Positions 33,732 to 41,887 of a stretch of DNA of 64,000 nt are shown one piece after another. The stretch lies in contig JADKBR010000017.1 in assembly GCA_016714975.1 (NCBI GenBank), positions 1 through 64,000 of the forward strand, given 5' to 3'. The position numbers and the translations under genes were made by a program. A model generated the notes under the pieces. It ran no database searches and was not told the origin of the DNA. It saw only the letters and a list, made by a program, of their open reading frames with translations. Position 1 is the first letter of the stretch, and every line of letters starts with the position of its first letter. This DNA is from Candidatus Dechloromonas phosphorivorans (GTDB lineage Bacteria > Pseudomonadota > Gammaproteobacteria > Burkholderiales > Rhodocyclaceae).

Positions 33732-35156
33732 CTACTGCGCCAATGGCCAGGCGAGGGTGAAGCGGGCGCCGCCGAGGGGTGCGGCGTCTGCCGTGGCAGT
33801 TCCGCCATGCAGTTCAAGGACACGGCGCGTGATGGCCAGTCCAAGCCCATACCCGCCAGTAGCACGATCGCGCGAGCGGTCGAGGCGGGTGAATGCGGAA
33901 AAGACGCTTTCGCGCTGTTCCGGCGGGATGCCGATACCGTCGTCGTCAACATGGACAAAGATGTTTCCCTGCTGCCGCTCGGCACTGACGATGATCTGTT
34001 TGCTGGCGTATTTGAAGGCGTTGCGCAAGAGGTTGCGCAGGGCATAGGGCATCGCCTTGCGGTCGACATCGACAGCCAGGTTTTCCGGCAATTTGGTGGT
34101 GTCGACCGTGATGGTCAGCTCGCGGCCGAGCAGGCGAACGGCATCGACCTCGTCGCGCAGCCAGTCGGCGAAACACACGCTCGAGAAATGCGGCTCCGGG
34201 GCTTCCCGCTCGAAACGCGCGTAGGTGAGACTGGTGTCGATCAGGTGGTCGAGTTCGTCGAGGTCGGCTTCCATCATCGCCCAAAGTCGTTCGCGCTCGG
34301 CGCGTTCATCGGTCCCGGAGAGCATTTCCAGCGCGAAGCGCATGCGGGCGATCGGCGTCCGCAATTCGTGCGAAATGGCCGATGAAAGCTCGCGGTGGGT
34401 GGCGAGCAGTTGCTGCACCCGTTCGGCCATGTTGTTCATGGTGTCGGACAGCGGCGCGAAGATCTGGCTGCGCGCCGGCGGCGAGCGCGCTTCGAAATCG
34501 CCATCACCGAGGTCACGGGCAGTCTGGCGCAGGGTCTCGAGGTCGCGCCAGACCGGGCGCACCCAGAACCACAGCGCGATGCCGAAAATGACGCCGATCA
34601 GACTCCAGGTGAGCAGGCGCAGGCGCAGGTCGAGCGGCAGGCGGTCGGTCAGTTCGGGATTGCGGTTGGCCGCTAGCGGGCCGACAACAAGAACCTTGCT
34701 GCTGGTGCCCAGGCGGTGATACATGATATCGCCATCGTGGTCGATGGCGATATCGCCAGCGTCCAGCTTGGTGACCTGGTCTGGCGTCAGGGTCCGATCG
34801 AGGCTGATGCGCTCGACGATGCCGAGTTGGTAGGAAAACTTGTCATCGAGTTCCTTGATTTTCTTCGGCCAGTCCCGGCGCGGCGTGCGGTAGAGCTCGT
34901 CCTCGATCAGCGTGATGGTGCCGCGCATGAAACGGCGGGCGTAGTCGTCGGTAATTCCGCGCTGTGCTGTGGAAATGACGAAGTCTGCGGTGAAGGCGAT
35001 GGCAACGAAGGAACCCATCGCCAGCAGGTAAAAGTTGAAGAACAGCTTTGACAGGCTATAGCGCCCGCCCCGCCAGCGCGGGAGGGCGACGCGGGAGAGC
35101 GAGCGGGCGAGGCCCTGGCTATGTTCCTGGCCGTCGCCGGGCTCAGTTCCAGTCAT
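33732..35156 (-). CDS. rstB: RstB-like sensor histidine kinase
   Basis: A 474-aa membrane kinase. Two helices (LFFNFYLLAMGSFVAIAFTA and LLTWSLIGVIFGIALWFWV) flank a periplasmic domain of about 120 residues. Then come a HAMP segment, the phosphoacceptor box LSSAISHELRTPIARMRFAL, the N-box LRNLLRNAFKYASKQI, and ATP-lid motifs DDDGIGIPPEQRE and GGYGLGLAITRRV. Overall layout is closest to RstB. It overlaps the response regulator gene by 14 bases. The signal is unknown. Confidence 0.88.
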   Translation of the reverse strand: MTGTEPGDGQEHSQGLARSLSRVALPRWRGGRYSLSKLFFNFYLLAMGSFVAIAFTADFVISTAQRGITDDYARRFMRGTITLIEDELYRTPRRDWPKKIKELDDKFSYQLGIVERISLDRTLTPDQVTKLDAGDIAIDHDGDIMYHRLGTSSKVLVVGPLAANRNPELTDRLPLDLRLRLLTWSLIGVIFGIALWFWVRPVWRDLETLRQTARDLGDGDFEARSPPARSQIFAPLSDTMNNMAERVQQLLATHRELSSAISHELRTPIARMRFALEMLSGTDERAERERLWAMMEADLDELDHLIDTSLTYARFEREAPEPHFSSVCFADWLRDEVDAVRLLGRELTITVDTTKLPENLAVDVDRKAMPYALRNLLRNAFKYASKQIIVSAERQQGNIFVHVDDDGIGIPPEQRESVFSAFTRLDRSRDRATGGYGLGLAITRRVLELHGGTATADAAPLGGARFTLAWPLAQ

Positions 35157-35847
35157 GCTTGCTGAACAGGTAGCCCTTTCCGCGAACGGTCTTGATGCGC
35201 GTCGGGTTCTCCGGGTCGTCGTTCAGCTTCTTGCGCAGCCGCGAGATCCGGGCGTCGATCGAGCGGTCGAGGCCGTCGAAGCCGATGCCACGCAACTCCT
35301 GGAGCAGGTCGTCGCGCGACAGTACATTTCCGGCGTGCGAGGCGAGCAGCCAGAGCAGGTCGAATTCGGCGGTGGTCAGGTCGATGGTGTCGTCGCCCAG
35401 AAGCGCGGTGCGGGTTGCCTGACTGATCAGGAATTGGCCGAAGACCATCTTCTCGGCCTCGCCAGCCGGACCTTCGCCAGCAACCGGCAGGCGGCGCAGC
35501 AGTGCCTTGATGCGGGCCAGCAGTACTCGCGGCTGCACCGGTTTGGCGATGTAGTCGTCGGCACCCATCTCAAGGCCGAGGATCTGGTCGAAATCCTCGT
35601 CGCGGGCGGTCAGCATCAGGATCACCCCGCGATACTGCTGGCGCACGCCACGGCAGACCTCGAAGCCGTCCTTGCCCGGCAGCATGACGTCCAGGATGAC
35701 CAAGTCCGGCTGCTCTGCCAGTATGCGGGCCTCAGCCCGGTCGCCGCGCGATTCGATACTGACCTGCAAGTCGTTCTTGGTGAGGTATTCGGCCGTCAGT
35801 TCGGCCAGGCGTTGGTCGTCTTCGACCAGGAGTATGCGAATGTTCAT
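35143..35847 (-). CDS. rstA: RstA-like OmpR-family response regulator
   Basis: A 234-aa regulator. The receiver domain has ILLVEDDQRLAELTAEYL, the phosphorylation site Asp53 in DLVILDVMLPGKDGFEVC, and KPVQPRVLLARIKALL. The DNA-binding winged helix reads TTAEFDLLWLLASHAGNVLS, DRSIDARISRLRKKLNDDP and IKTVRGKGYLF. It is the first gene of a leftward operon with rstB and possibly two small proteins. The target regulon cannot be read here. Confidence 0.92.
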   Translation of the reverse strand: MNIRILLVEDDQRLAELTAEYLTKNDLQVSIESRGDRAEARILAEQPDLVILDVMLPGKDGFEVCRGVRQQYRGVILMLTARDEDFDQILGLEMGADDYIAKPVQPRVLLARIKALLRRLPVAGEGPAGEAEKMVFGQFLISQATRTALLGDDTIDLTTAEFDLLWLLASHAGNVLSRDDLLQELRGIGFDGLDRSIDARISRLRKKLNDDPENPTRIKTVRGKGYLFSKHDWN

Positions 35848-36008
35848 CCGACAATCTTAACGGCGGCCCGCGCCGCGGTCTACCCTGTTGCGGTTGACGC
35901 GGCGGGAAAGGCGATTTTCGAATCGATCCACCTGGAGCGATGTGCCGTTTCGCAATCGCTGCACGCATGCCGTAAAATGCCGGACGCGACTCAGTTTTTG
36001 GGGAAATC

Positions 36009-37172
36009 ATGATATCCGGTCTTGTTGATCTGCCCTGGTGGGGCTACGTGCTGATCCTCCTCGGACTCACACACGTCACCATCGCTTCGGTCACCATCTT
36101 TCTGCACCGCCATCAGGCGCACCGGGCACTTGATCTATCACCGTTGCCGGCGCACTTCTTCCGTCTCTGGCTGTGGCTGACCACCGGCATGGGGACCAAG
36201 GAGTGGGCGGCGGTTCACCGCAAGCATCACGCCAAGTGTGAAACGCCCGATGATCCGCACAGCCCGCAGGTGCTGGGGATCAACCGTGTCTTGTGGGGTG
36301 GCGTCTTCCTCTACGTCAAGGAAGCGCGCAACCCGGAAACCTTGCGCCGCTATGGCCATGGCACTCCCGATGACTGGCTGGAAAGAAATATCTATACGCC
36401 AGGCCAGAAAGCCGGGATTGTCGTCATGCTGGCGATCGATATCGTTCTCTTCGGCACCGCACCGGGCGCACTGATGTGGGGCGTGCAGATGGTCTGGGTT
36501 CCTTTCTGGGCGGCCGGCGTCATCAACGGCCTCGGACACTGCTGGGGCTACCGCAATTTCAAATCCGCCGATGCCTCGACCAACATCTTTCCTCTGGGCA
36601 TCTTCATCGGCGGTGAGGAACTGCACAACAATCATCATTCGTTCGCGACCTCGGCCAAACTGTCGAATCGCTGGTACGAGTTCGATATCGGCTGGATGTA
36701 CATCCGCATCCTGGCGGCGCTGGGCTTGGCCAGGGTGAAAAAACTGGCGCCGGTGCCGAAGTTGGTTTCTCCCCGCCCGCTGGTCGATGGCGATACGCTG
36801 GAAGCGGTCATCACTAATCGCTACGACGTGCTGGCACGCTATGCCAACTCGATGAAGAAGCTGTACCGGGAGGAACTGGCCAAGTTGCAGGATCAGGCCA
36901 ACTACAAGGGACTCAAGCGATGGCTGGAGGTCGATGTGGGGCATATTCCCGACGACTGGCGCAAACGCCTTGAAGAAATGTTGGCGCGAAGCCAGAACCT
37001 CGCAACGTTCTATGCCATGCGCGAGGAGCTGACCGCAGTCTGGAATCGAAGCAACGCCAGCCGCGAACAACTGGTCGCCGACCTTCAGGCCTGGTGCCAC
37101 AAGGCAGAGGCCTCCGGAATCCGTCAGTTGCAGGAACTTTCAATCCGCATGCGCAGCTATGCCCTGGCGTAA
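36009..37172 (+). CDS. membrane fatty-acid (acyl-CoA/phospholipid) desaturase
   Basis: A 387-aa di-iron desaturase. The three histidine boxes are HRHQAH (33-38), HRKHH (70-74) and HNNHH (206-210), the delta-9 acyl desaturase pattern, with helices around them (YVLILLGLTHVTIASVTIFL and GIVVMLAIDIVLFG). After the core there is an extra soluble C-terminal part of about 130 residues with a coiled character (YANSMKKLYREELAKLQDQA) that short desaturases lack. It makes unsaturated acyl chains for membrane fluidity. The dsbB start overlaps its end by 14 bases. Confidence 0.92.
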   Translation: MISGLVDLPWWGYVLILLGLTHVTIASVTIFLHRHQAHRALDLSPLPAHFFRLWLWLTTGMGTKEWAAVHRKHHAKCETPDDPHSPQVLGINRVLWGGVFLYVKEARNPETLRRYGHGTPDDWLERNIYTPGQKAGIVVMLAIDIVLFGTAPGALMWGVQMVWVPFWAAGVINGLGHCWGYRNFKSADASTNIFPLGIFIGGEELHNNHHSFATSAKLSNRWYEFDIGWMYIRILAALGLARVKKLAPVPKLVSPRPLVDGDTLEAVITNRYDVLARYANSMKKLYREELAKLQDQANYKGLKRWLEVDVGHIPDDWRKRLEEMLARSQNLATFYAMREELTAVWNRSNASREQLVADLQAWCHKAEASGIRQLQELSIRMRSYALA

Positions 37173-37650
37173 TGTGCCCGCCAGGGCATGGTTTGCCGCG
37201 CTGGCGCTGGGTGCTTTCGGCCTCGTGGCGGCGGGCATGGAGTTGCAGAATCTGTTGCGCTTGGCGCCTTGTCCGCTGTGCATCTTCCAGCGTCTGCTCT
37301 ACCTGGTCATCGGCCTTGTTGCCCTGCTAGGCGTGCTGGCGCCAGCGGGAAGCTTGCTTTGGTCGCTGCTGATCGCCGCCCTGGCGACCGGTGGTGTGGC
37401 GGTCGCCGGTTACCAGACCTGGATGCAGGCCTTTCCGCATCTGGCGACCGAGTGCGGCTACAGCGACCCGAACGCCATCGAGCGCCTGGTCGACTGGCTG
37501 GGCATGGAATGGCCGGCGTTGTTCCTGGCCACCGGTTTCTGTGCCAGTCGTGACTGGGAATTCCTCGGACTGTCGATGGCCAACTGGTCGCTGCTGATGT
37601 TCGGCGGCATCGTCAGCTATGCCGCGTTGCTGTTAATGCGCAGGGATTGA
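37159..37650 (+). CDS. dsbB: disulfide bond formation protein DsbB
   Basis: A 163-aa four-helix quinone reductase that reoxidises DsbA. The first periplasmic pair is APCPLCIFQR (C38 and C41) and the second pair is C99 (LATECGYSD) and C128 (ATGFCASRDW). Length is normal. It starts inside the end of the desaturase gene, so the two are translationally coupled although functionally unrelated. Confidence 0.93.
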   Translation: MPWRNVPARAWFAALALGAFGLVAAGMELQNLLRLAPCPLCIFQRLLYLVIGLVALLGVLAPAGSLLWSLLIAALATGGVAVAGYQTWMQAFPHLATECGYSDPNAIERLVDWLGMEWPALFLATGFCASRDWEFLGLSMANWSLLMFGGIVSYAALLLMRRD

Positions 37651-37712
37651 AGCGATGAATCCACACGGGCTACGGCCCAAGGCCACGCCCTCCTCACCGG
37701 CGGGGCTGGTGA

Positions 37713-37743
37713 CAAAAAACAAAACCCGCCAAGAGGCGGGTTT
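37713..37743. terminator. bidirectional terminator between dsbB and rpmG
   Basis: AACCCGCC, loop AAGA, GGCGGGTT forms an 8-bp stem. The A-rich left flank gives a long T-run on the minus strand, so it mainly ends the leftward rpmB-rpmG transcript. Confidence 0.85.
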
Positions 37744-37766
37744 GCCGGATGCTGAAGCAGACCTGA

Positions 37767-37934
37767 CTATCTCAGCTTCACTTCCTTGTAAGCCACGTGC
37801 TTGCGAACCACCGGGTCGTACTTCATGAACTCCAGTTTTTCGGGCGTCGTGCGCTTGTTCTTTGAGGTGGTATAGAAATGCCCGGTACCGGCTGTGGATT
37901 CCAGCTTGATCTTGTCGCGACCGCCTTTAGCCAT
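37767..37934 (-). CDS. rpmG: 50S ribosomal protein L33
   Basis: A 55-aa ribosomal protein: MAKGGRDKIKLESTAGTGHF, YTTSKNKRTTPEKLEFMKYD and PVVRKHVAYKEVKLR. It is the zinc-free form without Cys pairs. It follows rpmB by 15 bases, the standard rpmB-rpmG operon, and ends before a strong terminator. Confidence 0.96.
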   Translation of the reverse strand: MAKGGRDKIKLESTAGTGHFYTTSKNKRTTPEKLEFMKYDPVVRKHVAYKEVKLR

Positions 37935-37949
37935 CTTGTTTATCCTTCC

Positions 37950-38186
37950 TTAACAGACTTCGCCGCGCGCACGCAGGTCGACAAGAACGGTATCGATGCC
38001 ATTCTTGTCGATCAGGCGCAATCCGGCGTTGGAAACTCGCAGACGGACGAAGCGGTTCTCGCTTTCGACCCAGAAGCGGCGATTCTGCAGATTCGGCAGG
38101 AAGCGGCGCTTCGTTCTATTGTTGGCATGGGAAACTTTGTTCCCAACCATCGGGGCTTTACCCGTTACTTGGCAGACTCGCGCCAT
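37950..38186 (-). CDS. rpmB: 50S ribosomal protein L28
   Basis: A 78-aa ribosomal protein with the family start MARVCQVTGKAPMVGNKVSH, then ANNRTKRRFLPNLQNRRFWV and the ending IDTVLVDLRARGEVC. Length is normal. It is the first gene of the leftward rpmB-rpmG pair. Confidence 0.97.
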   Translation of the reverse strand: MARVCQVTGKAPMVGNKVSHANNRTKRRFLPNLQNRRFWVESENRFVRLRVSNAGLRLIDKNGIDTVLVDLRARGEVC

Positions 38187-38269
38187 GATTGGTGCTCCAG
38201 AATTCGCTAGAGGAAAGCCCGCGAGTATAGCGAAGAACCCCCGGGCAGTTCAAGTGCTTTTTGTCTTTT

Positions 38270-38950
38270 CTAAAGGAGACCACGTTCCGCAAACGAGAGC
38301 GGCGTCCCGTTTCCGGCGACGATGAAATGATCGAGCACCTTGACGTCGACCAAGGCCAGCGCGGCTTTCAGGTTGCGGGTCAGCATTTCGTCGGCCTGCG
38401 ACGGCTCGGCGACTCCTGAAGGGTGGTTGTGGGCGAGGATGACGGCCGCTGCATTGTTGGCGAGCGCCGCCTTGACGACCTCACGGGGATAGACGCTGGT
38501 CTGTGTGAGTGTCCCCGAGAACAGTTCGTCGGCTTTGATCAGCCGGTTCTGTGCGTCGAGCCACAGCGCCATAAAGACCTCGTTCTGGCGCGCGGCCAGT
38601 TTCAGCCGCAGCCAGTCGCGCACCTTGCCGGGTGCCGAGAAGGTGTCGCGGCTGGTCATTTCCTGCTTCAGCGCCCGGCGGGCCAGTTCGAAGCTGGCCT
38701 TCAACTGCGCCGCCTTGGCCATGCCGATGCCGGGGACGCTTGCCAGCTCCTCCAGCGTGGCTTCGGCCAGGGTGCCGAGACGGCCGTCGAAACGCTGCAG
38801 CAGGTCGCGCGCGAGGTCGACGGCGCTTTTTCCGCGAACGCCGACGCGCAGGTAGATGGCCAGCAATTCAGCGTCCGAGAGCGCTTCGGGTCCGTGCGCC
38901 AGCAGTCGCTCACGGGGCCGCTCACCTGCTGGCCAGTCGGTGATCGCCAT
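38270..38950 (-). CDS. radC: RadC-family JAB-domain protein
   Basis: A 226-aa protein. The N-terminal helix-hairpin-helix region reads LGTLAEATLEELASVPGIGM, and the C-terminal JAMM metal site reads VILAHNHPSGVAEPSQADEM. It was first linked to DNA repair, but the biochemical role remains unsettled. It lies between rpmB and the divergent coaBC, a gene order common in proteobacteria; only 46 bases separate the two start codons. Confidence 0.94.
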   Translation of the reverse strand: MAITDWPAGERPRERLLAHGPEALSDAELLAIYLRVGVRGKSAVDLARDLLQRFDGRLGTLAEATLEELASVPGIGMAKAAQLKASFELARRALKQEMTSRDTFSAPGKVRDWLRLKLAARQNEVFMALWLDAQNRLIKADELFSGTLTQTSVYPREVVKAALANNAAAVILAHNHPSGVAEPSQADEMLTRNLKAALALVDVKVLDHFIVAGNGTPLSFAERGLL

Positions 38951-38996
38951 GCCATTTCCAGTAGAATGGGGAGATGCTCATTCTAATGGCACGACA

Positions 38997-40187
38997 ATGG
39001 ATTTGCAGGGAAAGCGCATCGTTCTCGGGGTCACTGGCGGCATCGCCGCCTACAAAGCTGCCGAGCTGGTCCGTCTGCTGGGCAAGCAGGGCGCCGACGT
39101 ACAGGTGGCGATGACGGAGGGGGCGAGCCATTTCGTGACGGCGACCACCTTCCAAGCGCTTTCCGGCAAGCCGGTGTTCACCGACCAGTGGGACGCGCGG
39201 ATGCCGAATGCGATGGCGCATATCGATCTGTCGCGCGAGGCCGACCTGATCGTCGTGGCGCCCGCTTCGGCCGACTTTATTGCCCGCGTGGCGCATGGTT
39301 TTGCCGATGACCTGCTGGCGACCATGGTGCTGGCGCGCGATTGCCCGTTACTGCTGGCCCCGGCGATGAACCGCCAGATGTGGGAAAACCCGGCGACACA
39401 GCGCAATGTGGCGCAACTCGCCAGCGATGGCGTGCAGATTCTCGGACCGGCCAGCGGCGAACAGGCCTGTGGCGAAGTCGGCGCCGGACGCCTGCTCGAA
39501 CCCGAGGAAATCGTCGAGGAAGTGGTTGCCTTCTTCACCCCCAAAGTGCTGGCCGGAAAGAACGTACTGATTACCGCAGGTCCAACTTTCGAGGCCATCG
39601 ACCCGGTGCGTGGCATCACCAACCTGTCGTCGGGGCGCATGGGCTATGCCGTGGCGCGGGCGGCGCGCCGTGCCGGGGCCGCCGTGACGCTGGTTTCGGG
39701 GCCAGTCGGTTTTGGCCCTCCGCAGGGCGTCGACCGCATCAACGTGATCAGCGCCCTTGACATGCACGCCGCCGTGATGGCGCGGGCTGCCGTAGCGGAC
39801 ATCTTCATCGCCGTCGCCGCGGTCGCCGACTACCGCGTCGCCAGCGCTGCCGAACACAAGCTCAAGAAGGACGCGGGCGGCATTCCGCCGGTCGAGCTGG
39901 TCGAGAATCCGGACATTCTGGCCGAGGTGGCGGCCCTGAAAAACGGCCCGTTCTGCGTCGGCTTTGCTGCCGAGAGCCGCAATCTGGAAGAGTACGCACA
40001 GGCCAAGCGGCGCCGGAAGAACATCCCGCTGGTCGCCGGCAACCTGATCCAGGATGGCTTCGGCGGTGACGACAACCGCCTCGTGCTCTTCGACGACCAC
40101 GGCACCCACCCGCTGACGCCGGGGCCGAAAACCGAGCTGGCGCGCCAGTTCGTCGATCACATTGCCGATCTGACAGGAGAAGGCTGA
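38997..40187 (+). CDS. coaBC: phosphopantothenoylcysteine decarboxylase / phosphopantothenate-cysteine ligase
   Basis: A 396-aa bifunctional enzyme of coenzyme A synthesis. The N-terminal flavoprotein (CoaC) has VLGVTGGIAAYKAAELVRLL, catalytic His in AMAHIDLSREAD, the substrate motif APAMNRQMW and the Cys loop GEQACGEVGAGRL. The C-terminal CoaB domain has LITAGPTFEAIDPVRGITNL, SSGRMGYAVA and EHKLKKDAGG. The start at 38997 gives the standard N-terminus. Its stop overlaps the dut start. Confidence 0.97.
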   Translation: MDLQGKRIVLGVTGGIAAYKAAELVRLLGKQGADVQVAMTEGASHFVTATTFQALSGKPVFTDQWDARMPNAMAHIDLSREADLIVVAPASADFIARVAHGFADDLLATMVLARDCPLLLAPAMNRQMWENPATQRNVAQLASDGVQILGPASGEQACGEVGAGRLLEPEEIVEEVVAFFTPKVLAGKNVLITAGPTFEAIDPVRGITNLSSGRMGYAVARAARRAGAAVTLVSGPVGFGPPQGVDRINVISALDMHAAVMARAAVADIFIAVAAVADYRVASAAEHKLKKDAGGIPPVELVENPDILAEVAALKNGPFCVGFAAESRNLEEYAQAKRRRKNIPLVAGNLIQDGFGGDDNRLVLFDDHGTHPLTPGPKTELARQFVDHIADLTGEG

Positions 40188-40636
40188 TGCATCGTATCGA
40201 TGTCAAGATTCTTGACGCGCGCCTGCACGACACTCCGCCGCACTATGCAACGCCCGGTTCGGCCGGACTCGATCTGCGCGCCTGTCTCGATGCGCCGCTG
40301 CAGATCGTTCCCGGCCAGACCACGCTGGTCCGTACCGGCATGGCCATCCACCTTGCCGATCCGGGGTTGGCGGCGATGATCCTGCCGCGCTCGGGCCTCG
40401 GCCACAAGCACGGTATCGTCCTCGGCAACCTGGTCGGGCTGATCGACAGCGATTACCAGGGGGAACTGATGGTTTCCGTCTGGAATCGCGGACAGGAGAC
40501 ATTCACGCTGAACCCGCTCGAGCGTATCGCCCAGCTTGTGGTCGTGCCGGTGCTGCAGGTCGGCTTCAACGTGGTCGACGATTTCGACGCCAGCGCGCGT
40601 GGCGAGGGCGGCTTCGGAAGCACCGGCAAGTCATGA
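40187..40636 (+). CDS. dut: dUTP diphosphatase
   Basis: A 149-aa trimeric dUTPase that keeps uracil out of DNA and supplies dUMP. All five motifs are visible: GSAGLDLRA, PRSGLGHKHG, GLIDSDYQGEL, RIAQLVVVPV and RGEGGFGSTG. It overlaps the coaBC stop by one base (TGATG), a very common coaBC-dut arrangement, and overlaps the next gene by four bases. Confidence 0.97.
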   Translation: MHRIDVKILDARLHDTPPHYATPGSAGLDLRACLDAPLQIVPGQTTLVRTGMAIHLADPGLAAMILPRSGLGHKHGIVLGNLVGLIDSDYQGELMVSVWNRGQETFTLNPLERIAQLVVVPVLQVGFNVVDDFDASARGEGGFGSTGKS

Positions 40637-41232
40637 GGAGCCTGGCGCTCGCTGCAGTTCTCTGCCTGCAGGGAGCGGCTTGGGGCGCCGACGAAGCGGC
40701 GCTGATGCAGCGTGGCGAGGAATTGGTCATGGGTCGTTGCTTCCTCTGCCACGGCGCAACCGGCGACAGCTCGAGCCCGCTGTATCCGAAGCTGGCGGGG
40801 CAGAACATCGAATACATGCGGAAGCAGTTGCGCAATTTCAAGCGTGGCGAGCGCGAGAGTTCCGACATGCGCAAGGTCGTGGCCGAGTTGGACGAGAACG
40901 AAATGCAGGCGGCGGCGTTCTTTCTCAGCCGCCAGCAGCCCTCGCGCGGCAATTCGGCCTATGCCGAGATGCGGGCGGTGGGCGAGAAACTGTTTGCCCA
41001 GGGCGATCCGGCCAGGGGGCTGAAACCGTGCCGCGAATGCCATGGCGACAACGGCGCCGGTTCGGCAACGCTGCCACGCATCGCCGGCCAGCATACCTTG
41101 TACGTCGAGACACAGTTGACGCTGTTCGAGGAACGCAAGCGGACCAACGACAATGCCCAGATGCAGGACATCGCGAAACGCCTGACGACCGATGAAATCC
41201 GCGCGCTGGCCGAGTATTTGCGCAGTCTGTAG
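40633..41232 (+). CDS. diheme cytochrome c4-type protein
   Basis: A 199-aa periplasmic electron carrier with a signal peptide (MRSLALAAVLCLQGAAWGAD) and two class I cytochrome domains. Heme sites are CFLCH (36-40) and CRECH (133-137); each half ends in a similar LAGQ-Y-QL helix (KLAGQNIEYMRKQL, RIAGQHTLYVETQL). It could shuttle electrons from the bc1 complex to terminal oxidases. It begins within the last codons of dut. Confidence 0.92.
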   Translation: MRSLALAAVLCLQGAAWGADEAALMQRGEELVMGRCFLCHGATGDSSSPLYPKLAGQNIEYMRKQLRNFKRGERESSDMRKVVAELDENEMQAAAFFLSRQQPSRGNSAYAEMRAVGEKLFAQGDPARGLKPCRECHGDNGAGSATLPRIAGQHTLYVETQLTLFEERKRTNDNAQMQDIAKRLTTDEIRALAEYLRSL

Positions 41233-41269
41233 GGCGGCGTCGAGCGTTGACGCGAATTGCGGAGGGAGT

Positions 41270-41887
41270 ATGAAACTGAAGATGGGATCGTTGGCGGCGT
41301 GGTCGACCTTGTGCGCGCTGCTTGAGTTGTTCGCCGGCGGTGAGTCGAAGCCCGGGCGGACCATGTTTCGCTTTCTGGTTGCGCTGCCGATGGCCGCAGT
41401 GCTCGGTTTTCCAGGCGTTGCCAGTGCCGTGGAAGATGTCCAGTCGGTGCCGCAGGTGGATTTGAGTCGCTACGTCGGCCGGTGGTACGAAATTGCCAGT
41501 TTCCCGATGTTCTTCCAGCGCAAGTGCCTCGGCGATACCACGGCGGAATATGCCGAGAAGGAAGCCGGGACGATCTCCGTGCGCAATCGCTGCCGGACCG
41601 AGGATGGCTTCATCGAGGCCGAGGGCAGGGCGACCGTCGTTCCGGAAACCGGCAACGGTCGTCTGAGGGTGTCGTTCTTCTGGCCGTTTTCTTCGGACTA
41701 CTGGATCATCGGGCTCGATGACGAGTATCGCTGGGCGCTCGTCGGCAATCCGAACCGGAAATATTTGTGGCTGCTGTCGCGGACGCCGCAACTCGACGCC
41801 ACATCAGTGCAGAAAGCTATGGATATCGCCGCCCGCCAAGGGTTCGACCTGGCGAACCTGCGAATGACCCCGCAAGGCCCGCGGTGA
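41270..41887 (+). CDS. lipocalin family protein (Blc-like)
   Basis: A 205-aa protein with a lipocalin domain: DLSRYVGRWYEIASFPMFFQ, NRCRTEDGFIEAEGRA, FFWPFSSDYWIIGLDDEYRW and GNPNRKYLWLLSRTPQLD, as in bacterial Blc, which binds lipids at the outer membrane. The GGAGGGAG ribosome site right before 41270 favours this start, yet the best signal peptide (MFRFLVALPMAAVLGFPGVA) begins at 41363, so the first 31 residues are odd. No lipobox is seen. The last bases abut the convergent acetyltransferase-like gene. Confidence 0.88.
   Translation: MKLKMGSLAAWSTLCALLELFAGGESKPGRTMFRFLVALPMAAVLGFPGVASAVEDVQSVPQVDLSRYVGRWYEIASFPMFFQRKCLGDTTAEYAEKEAGTISVRNRCRTEDGFIEAEGRATVVPETGNGRLRVSFFWPFSSDYWIIGLDDEYRWALVGNPNRKYLWLLSRTPQLDATSVQKAMDIAARQGFDLANLRMTPQGPR

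Noticed and set aside
38962..38985. TAGAATG / CATTCTA inverted repeat between radC and coaBC as a regulator site
   Set aside because: It can be read as two facing TAGAAT -10 elements for the divergent genes, but no matching -35 boxes were found, so neither reading is secure.
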